A stretch of 18,753 nucleotides of DNA, taken from positions 1-18,753 of the forward strand of contig JANOQM010000100.1 in the NCBI GenBank assembly GCA_031422295.1, written 5' to 3'. Source of the stretch: JANOMH01 sp031422295 (GTDB lineage Bacteria > Pseudomonadota > Alphaproteobacteria > Rhodobacterales > Rhodobacteraceae). The translations under genes were made by a program, and so were the position numbers. Under the pieces are notes generated by a model. That model worked only from the letters and a program-made list of their open reading frames with translations. It searched no databases and had not been told where the DNA came from. Positions 7,441-16,624 of this stretch are shown piece by piece (positions within the stretch are counted from its first letter, which is position 1; the number at the start of each line of letters is the position of its first letter).

Positions 7441-8649
7441 ATGAACATGAATATCACTTTGCGACATGCCTTCGCTCTGTCAGTTGGCGGTTGCATGGCT
7501 TACGGATCGGCGGCCACCGCGCAAAACACATGTCTGACACCAGAGCCTGCTGTCATCCCTGCGGCCATCGCCGACGCCGTCAAAGACCTGCCGGAGGCGA
7601 TTCAAGCGGCTTTTGCCGGGTATGGCAGTCCAGTCGTCGCCAGCCCCTACATTGACTTCACGTCCGATGCAGAACGACCATGGGTGGTCGGCTACAGCAA
7701 TTCATTTTCGGGCAACGCCTGGCGTGCCGGTGCGCTGGCCAGCCTTGAGGCGTCGATGGAGACCTACCGGGCGATGGGTCTGGTCGGCGAGCTTATCGTT
7801 ACTGATTCCAACGGCAATATCACGACGCAGATTCAGCAGATGCGGTCCCTTATCCAACGCGATGTTGACCTGATCATCTCGATCCCCGGGTCGCCGACGG
7901 CGATGAACGGCGTGATTGAAGAGGCCTATAATGCGGGCATTCCGGTTGTAACGCTGGCCTCTCCGGTCACGTCGCCTTATGCGATAAACGTAGATGTAAA
8001 TGGGTTCTTGTATGCCAGAAACACTGCGCTTGGGCTGGCCACGCTGCTGGAGGGCACTGGCAGTATCGTTGCAATCCACGGCATCCCCGGAACGTCCGGG
8101 AGCGAATTGTTCAAAAGCGGTGCAGATTCCATTTTTGCAAACTGCCCCGATCTGAAAATTCTGGCCGAACTGACTGGTGAGTGGAGCAACTCGGTCGCGC
8201 AAACCGCTTTGGTGCAATGGCTGGCCAGCAATCCGGCCGAGATTGACGGCGTCTGGCAACAAGGGTCGATGTTCATGGGAAGTGTTCAGGCGCTTGAACA
8301 GGCGGGCCGCCCGCTAGTGCCGGTTGTCATTGGCAACCCGGATCAAAACGCACTGGCGTTCTGGCGCGATAATCTGGCCGGTGGGTTCAGCACCGTCGGG
8401 ACCGCCAATCCACCGGGGGCCGGAATGGCGCTTTCGCTGGATGCGGGGCTGCGTGTGCTGCTGGGGCAAGGGCTGCGCGTCAGCAATATTGTGGTCGCAC
8501 CCCCGCTGATTGATGACGTATCGCTGGCTGACTGGGTCAAGCCCGAATTCACGCTTGAATCCACTGGCGTGGGGGAACCTAAGCCGGGTAGCTGGCTGCT
8601 GGCGACAGATCTTGACTCCTATTTCGTAACACCCGGCGCAATCCAATAA
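7441..8649 (+). CDS. sugar ABC transporter periplasmic binding protein (CUT2, Peripla_BP_4)
   Basis: 402 residues. I chose the ATG at 7441 because GGAGA lies 7 nt upstream; a TTG at 7420 is poorly placed. The N-terminus has a hydrophobic signal with a likely signal-peptidase I site after ATA (about residue 27). VGGC at 15-18 is a possible lipobox, so a lipoprotein cannot be excluded. The mature protein has a roughly 45-residue leader before the first Rossmann strand (WVVGYSNSFSGNAWR), longer than in RbsB-type proteins. LIVTDSN, VDLIISIPGS, AGIPVVTLASP and the second-lobe GSIVAIHGIPGTSGS follow the type 1 periplasmic-binding fold. It is the first gene of importer 1. A hairpin separates it from the ATPase gene, consistent with the usual excess of binding protein. 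The ligand is unknown but probably a sugar. Confidence 0.87.
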   Translation: MNMNITLRHAFALSVGGCMAYGSAATAQNTCLTPEPAVIPAAIADAVKDLPEAIQAAFAGYGSPVVASPYIDFTSDAERPWVVGYSNSFSGNAWRAGALASLEASMETYRAMGLVGELIVTDSNGNITTQIQQMRSLIQRDVDLIISIPGSPTAMNGVIEEAYNAGIPVVTLASPVTSPYAINVDVNGFLYARNTALGLATLLEGTGSIVAIHGIPGTSGSELFKSGADSIFANCPDLKILAELTGEWSNSVAQTALVQWLASNPAEIDGVWQQGSMFMGSVQALEQAGRPLVPVVIGNPDQNALAFWRDNLAGGFSTVGTANPPGAGMALSLDAGLRVLLGQGLRVSNIVVAPPLIDDVSLADWVKPEFTLESTGVGEPKPGSWLLATDLDSYFVTPGAIQ

Positions 8650-8663
8650 CAACCTGTCATATT

Positions 8664-8690
8664 CCGCTTGCCCTGGATCAGGGTCAGCGG
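8664..8690 (+). repeat. intercistronic stem-loop after the importer 1 binding-protein gene
   Basis: CCGCT-TG-CCCTG-GAT-CAGGG-TC-AGCGG forms a near-perfect hairpin with a 3-nt loop and one internal mismatched pair, 14 nt after the stop. An A run, not a T run, follows, so it is not a classic intrinsic terminator. It may stabilise the upstream mRNA or block 3' exonucleases, favouring binding-protein expression over the rest of the operon. Confidence 0.6.
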
Positions 8691-8715
8691 AAAAAATCGG
8701 TCTGAATGAATTTTC

Positions 8716-10230
8716 ATGGATGTCACGTCGTCACCTTCAGATGTGCTGCTGACTGCGACCTCGCTACAGCGCCGCTTTGGCGCAACCATCGCTCTGTCGG
8801 ACTGTTCACTGTCCGTCCGACGCGGGACTGTACATGCTGTGATCGGCGAAAATGGCAGCGGTAAATCAACGCTGGTCAAGATCCTGAGCGGCGTTCTTGG
8901 CCAAGACAGCGGCATGATTTGCGTCGGTGGCACAGAGCGACCCGCACATTTCAGTGTATCCAAAGCCCGACTATCTGGGCTGGGAACGGTGTTTCAGGAA
9001 ATCCTGATCCTTGGGGAGTTATCTGTTCTGGATAATATCTGGCTGGGTCACCACAGCTTGTATCACGAATATCTGCCGCACGCCGAAAGGGTGGCGATTG
9101 CAGCTCAAGTTCTGACCCGGTTAATGGGACCCGATGCACCAAGGCTGCAAGACAAAGTAAACGCGCTGGACCTTGGAACCCGTCAGGCCATCACCATTGC
9201 GCGATCACTTGTCCTGAATCCAAAGTTGCTGATCCTGGACGAGGCGACTTCTGCACTTGATATCCGCACGCGCGACCGACTGTTTGACGAGGTTAAGCGG
9301 ATGACGGCCACAGGACAGAGCGTCCTGCTTATCACCCATAAAATGGATGAGATTGCAGTCTTGGCCGACGAGGTTTCCGTGCTGCGGGATGGTTTGGTGA
9401 TCAGGACAATGCCTGTCGCAGACGCGACACCGACTGAAATGCTTGCACTCATGTCCGGGCACCGCGAACACGCTGTGCGCAAAGCTCCGGTTCAGACGGG
9501 GCATCAGACAGCACTGTTTGCAAAGGATATCTTGCTCAATGCGGCGGCTGTGTCGTTCTCGATTGGCGTCGTCGATGGCGAAGTGCTTGGGCTGGCAAGT
9601 CTTGAGGGGCATGGCGGTGATGCGTTTGCCAAAATCCTTAGCGGCCTGTACCGCCCGATGGCTGGGAATGTCCGCGACATGCAGGGCAAACCGCTGCTCC
9701 GCCGTAGCGATTTCCGGGCCGCCAAAGTGACTTATGTGCCCCGGGATCGAAAGACCGAGGGTATTTTCGCGGGGCTGTCGCTGCGCGATAACTTTGCAAT
9801 CAGCACGCTTGCAGACAATGCCCGCGCCGGGGTTATTCTTGACCAGCCGCTAAATCAGCGTTTCACCCGGTTTGCCAATCAGGTGGCGTTAAGATTTCAG
9901 ACTGCCAGCCAGCCGATCAGGCAACTAAGTGGCGGCAATCAGCAGAAAATCATATTGGCCCGCGCAATAGCAACCAAACCCCGTGTCCTTGTGCTGAACG
10001 ATCCGACACGTGGCGTCGATCAAAACACGAAGATCGAGATTCATGCCGAACTTCGATCACTGGCGGCAACGGGCGTCGCCATTGTCATCCACTCGACCGA
10101 AGTGGAAGAGCTTGCGCAGGTCTGCAACCGGATCGCTATCTTTCATGCCAATCAGTTGCACCGAATTCTGGAACATCAGGATGTGCAGGTCAGCAGCATC
10201 GTCAGAGGCATGTTCGGACGGGCGGCCTAG
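8716..10230 (+). CDS. sugar ABC transporter ATP-binding protein, two NBDs (CUT2)
   Basis: 504 residues with two fused nucleotide-binding domains, as in RbsA/MglA. Domain 1 has Walker A GENGSGKST (44-52), a Q-loop VFQE, a degenerate signature ALDLGTRQ, Walker B LLILDEATSAL and an H-loop LLITHKMDE. Domain 2 lacks a functional Walker A (LASLEGHGGDAF replaces the P-loop). It keeps LSGGNQQK and has VLVLNDPTRGVD, with Asp where the catalytic Glu is usual. This asymmetry is common in the CUT2 family, so the protein is probably active. It energises sugar import with the two permeases directly downstream. No strong ribosome site is visible before the ATG at 8716. The stop TAG abuts the next gene's ATG with no gap. 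Confidence 0.9.
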   Translation: MDVTSSPSDVLLTATSLQRRFGATIALSDCSLSVRRGTVHAVIGENGSGKSTLVKILSGVLGQDSGMICVGGTERPAHFSVSKARLSGLGTVFQEILILGELSVLDNIWLGHHSLYHEYLPHAERVAIAAQVLTRLMGPDAPRLQDKVNALDLGTRQAITIARSLVLNPKLLILDEATSALDIRTRDRLFDEVKRMTATGQSVLLITHKMDEIAVLADEVSVLRDGLVIRTMPVADATPTEMLALMSGHREHAVRKAPVQTGHQTALFAKDILLNAAAVSFSIGVVDGEVLGLASLEGHGGDAFAKILSGLYRPMAGNVRDMQGKPLLRRSDFRAAKVTYVPRDRKTEGIFAGLSLRDNFAISTLADNARAGVILDQPLNQRFTRFANQVALRFQTASQPIRQLSGGNQQKIILARAIATKPRVLVLNDPTRGVDQNTKIEIHAELRSLAATGVAIVIHSTEVEELAQVCNRIAIFHANQLHRILEHQDVQVSSIVRGMFGRAA

Positions 10231-11187
10231 ATGCCGGTTTCTTTAAAAACTGCTTCGGCGGGCTTAACCTCTTGGGCATTCCTGTTAGCACTGTTGATCG
10301 TTAATCTGATCAATAGCCCCTATATGCTGAACGCACAGGTCATGTTCGGCATGCTTGCAGTAGCGATGCCGCTTGTGCTGGGGGCTATGGCGGTAACGCC
10401 CTCCATATTGTCCGGTGGTGGCGGGCTTGACTTGTCAATCGGACCCCTGATGGGATTTATCAACATTTTACTGGTGACGTCCGTTGGTGCAGCCCTGCCC
10501 GGTTTTGCCGCAGTGGTCGTCTTGATGCTGATCGGCGCAGTGATCGGCGGATTGAACGGTGTCCTCGTCGCCATTGTCCGGGTGCAGCCGATTGTGGCAA
10601 CGCTGGGCACTTATCTGATTCTGAGTGGTATCAATCTGTGGTTGCTGCCAATTCCCATCGGCCCTGCCCCAGACTGGCTGCTGGCACTGTCGCGTTCGGT
10701 GGCAGGTATTCCCGGCTCCGTCGTGTTGCTGCTGATACCGGCGATCATCTGGCTGATACTGCTGTACACGCCCTTTGTCCGCACTTTACTGGCCGTTGGG
10801 GGTGATGACCGGGTGGCGTTTTCGGTCGGGATCAACGTAACCGCCGTACGTATTCTGGCCTATGCGCTTGGCGGTCTGATTGCTGCAGTGGCGGGTATCG
10901 CTCTGACCGCGCTCATCCAGTCCGCCGATGCATCTGTTGGCCCGCCCTTCACGCTGCAAGTGGTCACAGCCGCTGCTTTGGGCGGTATCAGCTTGGCGGG
11001 GGGGCGCGGCGGGATGCGCAATGGAATCAAAGGTGCGTTAAGTCTGTTCCTCATTCAAACCCTGCTCACCGATCTTGGCGTGTCCACCTACTGGCAACAG
11101 GTCTGCTTTGGCGGCACGCTGCTGTTGGCGCTGGTGCTGAATTCAAATCTGACTGCCCAAGTTCTTTCAGGTTGGAGGCGCAGATGA
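10231..11187 (+). CDS. sugar ABC transporter permease 1 (CUT2, RbsC-like)
   Basis: 318 residues, highly hydrophobic, with about eight to ten predicted membrane segments of the BPD_transp_2 family. Recognisable family motifs are GGGLDLSIGPLMG near residue 70, VQPIVATLGTYLILSG near 115, and the cytoplasmic coupling loop followed by AAALGGISLAGGRGG near 255. The ATG at 10231 directly follows the ATPase stop. The gene's TGA overlaps the next permease start (ATGA), so the two permeases are coupled and probably form a heterodimeric channel like RhaPQ-type systems. Confidence 0.88.
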   Translation: MPVSLKTASAGLTSWAFLLALLIVNLINSPYMLNAQVMFGMLAVAMPLVLGAMAVTPSILSGGGGLDLSIGPLMGFINILLVTSVGAALPGFAAVVVLMLIGAVIGGLNGVLVAIVRVQPIVATLGTYLILSGINLWLLPIPIGPAPDWLLALSRSVAGIPGSVVLLLIPAIIWLILLYTPFVRTLLAVGGDDRVAFSVGINVTAVRILAYALGGLIAAVAGIALTALIQSADASVGPPFTLQVVTAAALGGISLAGGRGGMRNGIKGALSLFLIQTLLTDLGVSTYWQQVCFGGTLLLALVLNSNLTAQVLSGWRRR

Positions 11188-12146
11188 TCCGTCGCAACAT
11201 TTCGCTCACTGAAACAGCATTGCCACAGGTTGTAGCAATCATTTTGATGTTTATCGCGGGATCGGTGCTGATCGACGGCTATTTCAGCAGCCGCAGCATG
11301 ATCTCGATCCTAGTTTTCGCAAGCTTCGTCGCCATTGCCGCGTCCGGGCAGACCACCGTCGCACTTTTGGGCGGGATTGATCTTTCAATCCCCGCGGTGA
11401 TGGGTTTGGCCAATGTAATGACCGCGGCCTTGTCCAGCCAAGGCTGGCCGTTCTGGACGGTCTTGCTGGTTATCTTTGGCTTTGCAGTCGTTATCGGCGC
11501 TATGAACGGCCTGCTTTCAATGGCGCTCAACATCAATTCGCTGATCGTGACCCTCGCGACCGGGGCCATCGTGGGGGGCGCAGTCTTGGCATGGACCGGA
11601 GGAACGCCAACAGGGTCCGCGCCCAAGTGGCTGAGCAGTTTTGTGGCACCTTCCGGGCAATTTGTGGGGCTGCCCCTGCCAGGTGTTCTGCTATTCTGGG
11701 TGCTGTTCAGCGCAGTCTGGCTATTCGTGCTGCACAAAACCATCTTTGGCAGATGGATCTACGCTACAGGCTCCAGCCCGGTGGCAGCCAGCATCGCGGG
11801 GGTTCCGACGATCCGGGTCTGGATCCTGACATTTGCGTTCAGCGCCTGCGGGGCCGCCACGGCAGGTGTTTTGCTGGCAGGCTTTACCAGTCAGGGGGAT
11901 GTACGCGTCGCGGCACCCTATTTATTCAGCACCGTGGCCTGCGTCGTCATTGGCGGCACCTCGCTTGTCGGGGCGCGGGGCGGATATGGACGCACAATAT
12001 TGGGGGCCATCATATTGACCCAAATGACATCGCTGCTGATAGCACTCGGCCTCAATACCTTTCTGCAACAGGCTATCCTCGGTGCGCTTATTATAGTCGT
12101 CGTGGCGAGCTATGGCCGCGAAGCCGCGGTCGCTGATCGGCTTTAA
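11184..12146 (+). CDS. sugar ABC transporter permease 2 (CUT2)
   Basis: 320 residues from the ATG at 11184, which has GGAGG 5 nt upstream and overlaps the previous stop by 4 nt; a TTG at 11172 is less likely. The protein is a membrane-embedded BPD_transp_2 permease with LGGIDLSIPAVMGLAN near residue 65, NINSLIVTLATGAIVGG near 115, and VVIGGTSLVGARGG near 260. It is related to, but clearly diverged from, the preceding permease, as expected for subunits of one heterodimeric importer and not a recent duplication. A 35-nt gap separates it from the amidohydrolase gene, so co-transcription is likely. Confidence 0.88.
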   Translation: MIRRNISLTETALPQVVAIILMFIAGSVLIDGYFSSRSMISILVFASFVAIAASGQTTVALLGGIDLSIPAVMGLANVMTAALSSQGWPFWTVLLVIFGFAVVIGAMNGLLSMALNINSLIVTLATGAIVGGAVLAWTGGTPTGSAPKWLSSFVAPSGQFVGLPLPGVLLFWVLFSAVWLFVLHKTIFGRWIYATGSSPVAASIAGVPTIRVWILTFAFSACGAATAGVLLAGFTSQGDVRVAAPYLFSTVACVVIGGTSLVGARGGYGRTILGAIILTQMTSLLIALGLNTFLQQAILGALIIVVVASYGREAAVADRL

Positions 12147-12181
12147 GTGCGGATTGGATGTAATCATCAAGAGGAACCATC

Positions 12182-13069
12182 ATGAGACCGTTTGTGGATG
12201 CACATCATCATTTCTGGGATTTAAGCTTGCCGGGTTACAATTTCTGGAAAGTGTACCGGTCCCCGGAATTCGCGGAACTGAAGGCAAGCATGGAAGGGCT
12301 ACTTGGCGATTACGAGGCTATCTGTCACGACTTTCTGCCCGCTGACCTGGCACGGATCGGCAGCCCGATTGGCTTGCAGAAATCGGTTCACATCGAAACG
12401 ACGTCACCCGCCGAATGGCTGACCGAAGCGAACTGGATCGAAACCTTGCACCAATCTACCAGCTTTCCCAATGCCCATATCGCGGCCTGCGATCTGACCG
12501 CGCCGGGACTGGCAGGCAGAATTGCCCAACTCAAACGCAATTCGACGTTCCGGGGGATCCGCTCGATCACTTTTATCGACTCAAGTCTGCTTTACTATCA
12601 GGCGTTCTGGGATGGACTTGCGGTGCTCGAGGCGAATGATCTTGTCCTGGACGCCGATTTTGACTGGACCGTTTTTCCGGTGCTCAGCGAGATCGCACAA
12701 ACTTTTCCGCGGCTACGGATTGTGCTGGGACATGCTGGATTCCCAAAGCTTCGAACGGACAGGTATTTTGGGTTTTGGGCCAAAGCACTGAAACAGCTTG
12801 CGACCACTCCAACAATATCCTGCAAGATATCCGGTCTTGGCATGGTCGACCATCATTGGACTACCACGAGCATCAAGCCGTGGGTCGACACCGCAATTGC
12901 CTGTTTCGGGCCAGACCGGGTGATGTTCGGCAGCAATTGGCCGGTGGATTCGCTTTTTAGCAGCTACACAGACCTTTGGGCCGCCTATGCCCAGCTGATC
13001 CAGAACTTTTCCGACGCCGACCAGCACGCAATGTTCGTCACAAACGCCGAGCGGTTTTATCGGATTTAG
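12182..13069 (+). CDS. amidohydrolase family 2 protein, probable sugar lactonase
   Basis: 295 residues. The TIM-barrel metal-dependent hydrolase signature is visible: VDAHHHFWDL (His8 and His10 form HxH), SVHIE (His70), LGHAGFPKL (His184) and FGSNWPVD near 249-256. The family (COG3618/PF04909) includes L-fucono- and L-rhamnono-lactonases and 4-sulfomuconolactonase, so hydrolysis of an imported or oxidised sugar lactone is the best inference. Position 252 is Asn where many lactonases have Asp (GSDWP); GSN/ASN variants also exist in the family, so loss of activity is not implied. AGAGGAA lies 6 nt before the ATG. It is the last gene of the importer 1 operon, converging on the SMP-30 gene of the other operon. 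Confidence 0.85.
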   Translation: MRPFVDAHHHFWDLSLPGYNFWKVYRSPEFAELKASMEGLLGDYEAICHDFLPADLARIGSPIGLQKSVHIETTSPAEWLTEANWIETLHQSTSFPNAHIAACDLTAPGLAGRIAQLKRNSTFRGIRSITFIDSSLLYYQAFWDGLAVLEANDLVLDADFDWTVFPVLSEIAQTFPRLRIVLGHAGFPKLRTDRYFGFWAKALKQLATTPTISCKISGLGMVDHHWTTTSIKPWVDTAIACFGPDRVMFGSNWPVDSLFSSYTDLWAAYAQLIQNFSDADQHAMFVTNAERFYRI

Positions 13070-13153
13070 GGCACCCTGCACTGCCGATATGCTCAAAGTT
13101 CAATCCGCAGTGAAATCCGACCAGTGCGATTTAAAGATAGGAAAACAACCGGT

Positions 13154-14056
13154 TCAGGGGCTTGCAAAAAGATTGGGCACTTGTCCACTGACCCCGGGCC
13201 GGTAAAGCATGAGTGCCCCGGCCATCGGCTGTGACGCCAGTTCAGCCTCCGTCAGGTGCAGTCGCGAGGTGGTAATATACAGCGTCGCCAGATCTGCCCC
13301 GCCAAAAGCGCAGCAGGTCACGCGCGATGCGGGCACTTGCAGGATCCGGTCAATCGATCCGTCCGGGGCAAAGCGGATCACGCAGCCGCCTTCCCAACGG
13401 GCGTTCCACAAATATCCGTCGGCATCAACGCAGGATCCGTCGGGGTAGCCATGCCCGTCAGGCGCTGCAAAAACCCGGCGGTTCGATAGTGCCCCCAATT
13501 CCAGATCATAATCCCAAGCATAAATCGCACCGACCAGCGTATCGGCAAAATACATCGTCCGCCCATCGGGCGACCAGCAGATCGAATTGGAAATGCCAAT
13601 CCCGCCCAGCATCGGCACCGGAACCATATCCGCGCCGGTCCGGTACAGCACACCGCTACTTTCGGGGATGTCGATGTAGCTGTTATCAGGGCCTATATTG
13701 TTGCGCATCGTGCCGAACCAGAACCGGCCCTTGGCATCTGTGCCCCCATCGTTGCCACGGTTCAGCGGTTTGCCTGCCTCGGGGGCCGCAATGCGTTTCA
13801 GGCTGCCGTCGCCCGGATCAAAGATATTCAGGCCGTGATGCGAGGCGACCATCAGCCGCCCGTCGCGCCGTTTGGACAGGGACATAACCATTTCAGACAT
13901 GACCCAATGCCGGTGCGCACCCGACACCGGATCGAGCCTGTGAATGCAGGATGGCATCGGCACATCGACCCACCACAGCACCTGGTCCGTGGCATCCCAG
14001 ATCACCCCCTCGCCCAGTTTGTCACGCGCGTCAAAGGCGCTGATCACTTCAGGCAT
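13154..14056 (-). CDS. SMP-30/gluconolactonase family sugar lactonase
   Basis: 300 residues, a six-bladed beta-propeller lactonase of the SMP-30/regucalcin family. All four expected divalent-metal ligands are visible: Glu16 (LGEGVIW), Asn102 (RGNDGG), Asn157 (GISNSICWSPD) and Asp206 (GYPDGSCVD). The ICWSPDG and LYFAD-like blade motifs are intact. It should open aldonolactones such as galactono-, glucono- or arabinonolactone to the free aldonate, the substrate of the dehydratase encoded at 1285-2457. GGAGG lies 5 nt upstream of the ATG, and the gap to the permease gene is 21 nt, so it belongs to the importer 2 operon. No signal peptide is visible, so it is probably cytoplasmic. It is unrelated in fold to the amidohydrolase lactonase of the opposite operon. 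Confidence 0.9.
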   Translation of the reverse strand: MPEVISAFDARDKLGEGVIWDATDQVLWWVDVPMPSCIHRLDPVSGAHRHWVMSEMVMSLSKRRDGRLMVASHHGLNIFDPGDGSLKRIAAPEAGKPLNRGNDGGTDAKGRFWFGTMRNNIGPDNSYIDIPESSGVLYRTGADMVPVPMLGGIGISNSICWSPDGRTMYFADTLVGAIYAWDYDLELGALSNRRVFAAPDGHGYPDGSCVDADGYLWNARWEGGCVIRFAPDGSIDRILQVPASRVTCCAFGGADLATLYITTSRLHLTEAELASQPMAGALMLYRPGVSGQVPNLFASP

Positions 14057-14077
14057 GGTTCCCTCCGCTCAGTTCGG

Positions 14078-15052
14078 TCATGATCGCGCCCCGGTCCGAA
14101 ATTCCATGATCATCACGGCGGCCAACAGCAGCATGCCCTTGGCCACCAGTTGATAGAAATTCGGCACGAACATCAGCAGCATACCGTTGTTCAGCGTCCC
14201 GATGATCAACACCCCCAGAATGGTGCCGATGATCGTGCCCCGGCCGCCTGCCATGGCACACCCCCCCAGAAAGGCTGCGGTGATCGCCTCCAGCTCCAAC
14301 CCGGCCGACCCGGATGACGGCTGGCCAGAGGTTGACCGCGCCGTCAGCAGCACTGCCGCGATGCCGCAGATCAGACCGGTCAGCACATAAACCCCGATCC
14401 GGTAGCGTTCAATCCTGATCCCTGCCAGCCGGGCCGCATTGGCATTGCCGCCAATCGCATAGATATTGCGGCCCATATCCGTGGCACGCATGAAAAAGAT
14501 CATGACGATGGCAATGGCAACGAACACCATCACAGTGATCGGCATGCCGCCAATCCGGCCCGAACCGATCCAGTTGAAATCGCTGTTGGCCACGCCCACT
14601 GCCTTGCCGTCGGACACAATGAACGACACGCCCTGAAAGATCGCCAGAGTCGCCAGCGTCGTGATGATCGGATTGACCCGGCCCTTGGTAATGAGCAGTC
14701 CATTGACCAATCCGCCAAGCCCCCCCGCAACAATCGCCGCCAATATGCCGATAGCCGCACTATCAAGCTGGGTCATCGCCAACGCCGCCACAATCGAGGC
14801 CATGCCGACAATCGACCCCACAGAAACGTCGATGCCGCCCGAAATAATCACCACAGTCTGCGCCATGGCAACAATCCCCAGAATGGTGATCGCGTTCAGG
14901 ATGGCGGTGACATTGCGGGTTGAAAAGAAGGCCTCGGGCTTCAGCGTGCCAAAGATCGCAATCAAAACCACCAGCGCCAGCAGCAAGCTCAGGTTCTGCG
15001 GACCAACCGCAGTGATCAGTCGTCGTATCGGGGTGATGGGCGATGGGGTCAT
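14078..15052 (-). CDS. sugar ABC transporter permease (CUT2, AraH/RbsC-like)
   Basis: 324 residues, multi-spanning BPD_transp_2 permease. Typical motifs are TVVIISGGIDVSVGS near 65-80, VNPIITTLATLAIFQG near 126, the cytoplasmic coupling segment GRNIYAIGGNANAARLAGI near 214, and FLGGCAMAGGRGTIIG near 270. It is the only permease gene of importer 2, so it probably acts as a homodimer, unlike importer 1. The ATG lies 12 nt after the ATPase stop. The binding-protein similarity to AraF suggests an arabinose/galactose-type system, but a permease cannot confirm the ligand. Confidence 0.9.
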   Translation of the reverse strand: MTPSPITPIRRLITAVGPQNLSLLLALVVLIAIFGTLKPEAFFSTRNVTAILNAITILGIVAMAQTVVIISGGIDVSVGSIVGMASIVAALAMTQLDSAAIGILAAIVAGGLGGLVNGLLITKGRVNPIITTLATLAIFQGVSFIVSDGKAVGVANSDFNWIGSGRIGGMPITVMVFVAIAIVMIFFMRATDMGRNIYAIGGNANAARLAGIRIERYRIGVYVLTGLICGIAAVLLTARSTSGQPSSGSAGLELEAITAAFLGGCAMAGGRGTIIGTILGVLIIGTLNNGMLLMFVPNFYQLVAKGMLLLAAVMIMEFRTGARS

Positions 15053-15064
15053 GGGCGCTTTCGG

Positions 15065-16597
15065 TCAAACATGGCGCGGCATGATGGCGCGCAGAACGGT
15101 TTCTTCAGTGGCATCGGCAGCCAGTAACGTTGCAGTAATCCGCCCGGCCTGCAGGCACAGAATGCGGTCCGACAGACCCAAAATCTCGGGCAATTCAGAC
15201 GAGACCAGCACAATCCCTGCCCCCGCAGCGGCCAGTTCATCAATCAGCGCATAGACATCTGCCTTGGCCCCCACGTCGATCCCACGCGTGGGTTCATCCA
15301 GAATGAGGATACGTGGCTTGGTGGCCAGCCAGCGGGCCAGCATCAGTTTTTGCTGATTGCCGCCGGACAATTTGCCAATCCATTGATCAAGGCTCGGGGT
15401 TCGCACCCGCATTCTTGTGCTGTATTCAGTCACGATCCGCCGCTCTTCGGTTTTGCGGATCAGGCGCAGTGGGCTGATCCGGCGCAGAATGGCGATGGAT
15501 GCGTTTTCCAGCACCGAGCGTTCAGCAAAAATACCGTCCGCCTTGCGTTCCTCGGGTACATACACCAGCCCGGCCTGCACCGCATCACGCGGACTGCGGA
15601 TCGACACTGGTGCGCCGTCGATCAGGATCGTGCCCCGCGCATAAGGCAAGGCACCAAACAGCGTCTTGGACAATTCGGTGCGCCCGGCGCCGATCAGTCC
15701 GGCCAGACCCACGACTTCGCCAGCCTTTACCTCAAAAGAAATATCATGGATCAGATCGGACGACAGGCCCTGGACAGCCAACACAGTGGTCCCGCCGGGC
15801 GTGCGGTGCTTGCGCATGCCAGCGTCAAGTGTGCGCCCCACCATCATCGAGATAAGCTGTTTTTGATCCAGTGCTGCGGCAGGTTGAACCCCCACCAGCG
15901 CCCCGTCGCGCAGCACAGCTACCCGGTCGGACAGCCCCAGAATTTCCTGCATCCGGTGCGACAAATACAAGATTGACACGCCGCTGTCGCGCAACCGGCG
16001 CACCAGATCAAACAAATCCTCGGCTTCGGCCTGCGACAAGGATGACGTGGGCTCGTCCAGGGCCAGCACCTTCAAGCCAATGCGTAAGGCCCGCAAAATT
16101 TCGATCATCTGGCGCTTGGCGGCAGACAGATCGGCGGCGGGCGCTGCGGGGTCGATGGATTGGCCGAACCGGAATGTGGCCAACAGGGCTGCGGTATCGG
16201 CGTTCAACCGGGTCCAATCCACCAGACGGCCAGCACGGCGCGGCAGTTCGCCGACAAAGATATTCTCGGCTACGGTGGTCCCCGGCACGATATCGGGTTC
16301 CTGATAGACCACCCGCACGCCCGCCCGGCGCGCATCCAGCGGGCTGTTGAAATTTTGTGGCACACCGTCCAGCGTCACCGCGCCATGATCGGCACGGTAG
16401 ACCCCCGACATGATCTTGAGCAGGGTCGACTTTCCAGCCCCGTTTTCGCCCATCAACGCCAGAATCTCGCCCTGCCGCAGGTCCAGCGACACATCGCGCA
16501 GCGCCTGCACCACGCCAAAGGATTTGCCGATATTGCTGAAACTCAATCGCGCCGTGGCGGACATGGCAGGCGCAGAGGGACTGACAGAAGCGATCAT
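15065..16597 (-). CDS. sugar ABC transporter ATP-binding protein, two NBDs (CUT2, AraG/RbsA-like)
   Basis: 510 residues from the ATG at 16597; the longer frame to 16717 would run through the intercistronic hairpin and into the binding-protein gene. Another in-frame ATG at 16564 is possible. Domain 1 has Walker A GENGAGKST (50-58), VVYQEP, signature LSAAKRQM, Walker B VLALDEPTSSL and an H-loop LYLSHRMQE. Domain 2 has the family's modified P-loop GLIGAGRTEL, a full LSGGNQQK signature and LILDEPTRGID. The layout is canonical for CUT2 ATPases and is more conventional than that of importer 1. No clear ribosome site precedes the chosen start. Confidence 0.9.
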   Translation of the reverse strand: MIASVSPSAPAMSATARLSFSNIGKSFGVVQALRDVSLDLRQGEILALMGENGAGKSTLLKIMSGVYRADHGAVTLDGVPQNFNSPLDARRAGVRVVYQEPDIVPGTTVAENIFVGELPRRAGRLVDWTRLNADTAALLATFRFGQSIDPAAPAADLSAAKRQMIEILRALRIGLKVLALDEPTSSLSQAEAEDLFDLVRRLRDSGVSILYLSHRMQEILGLSDRVAVLRDGALVGVQPAAALDQKQLISMMVGRTLDAGMRKHRTPGGTTVLAVQGLSSDLIHDISFEVKAGEVVGLAGLIGAGRTELSKTLFGALPYARGTILIDGAPVSIRSPRDAVQAGLVYVPEERKADGIFAERSVLENASIAILRRISPLRLIRKTEERRIVTEYSTRMRVRTPSLDQWIGKLSGGNQQKLMLARWLATKPRILILDEPTRGIDVGAKADVYALIDELAAAGAGIVLVSSELPEILGLSDRILCLQAGRITATLLAADATEETVLRAIMPRHV

Positions 16598-16624
16598 CAC
16601 AAACGTGCCTTTGGCCACAAAGTT

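Noticed and set aside
9541..10230. Second half of the importer 1 ATPase as a pseudogene domain
   Set aside because: The missing P-loop and LNDPTRGVD are normal variations in CUT2 double ATPases, and the frame and signature motif are intact.
13079..13112. CACTGC/GCAGTG inverted repeat between the convergent operons as a terminator
   Set aside because: The 6-bp stem with a loop of about 22 nt and no T run on either strand is too weak to call.
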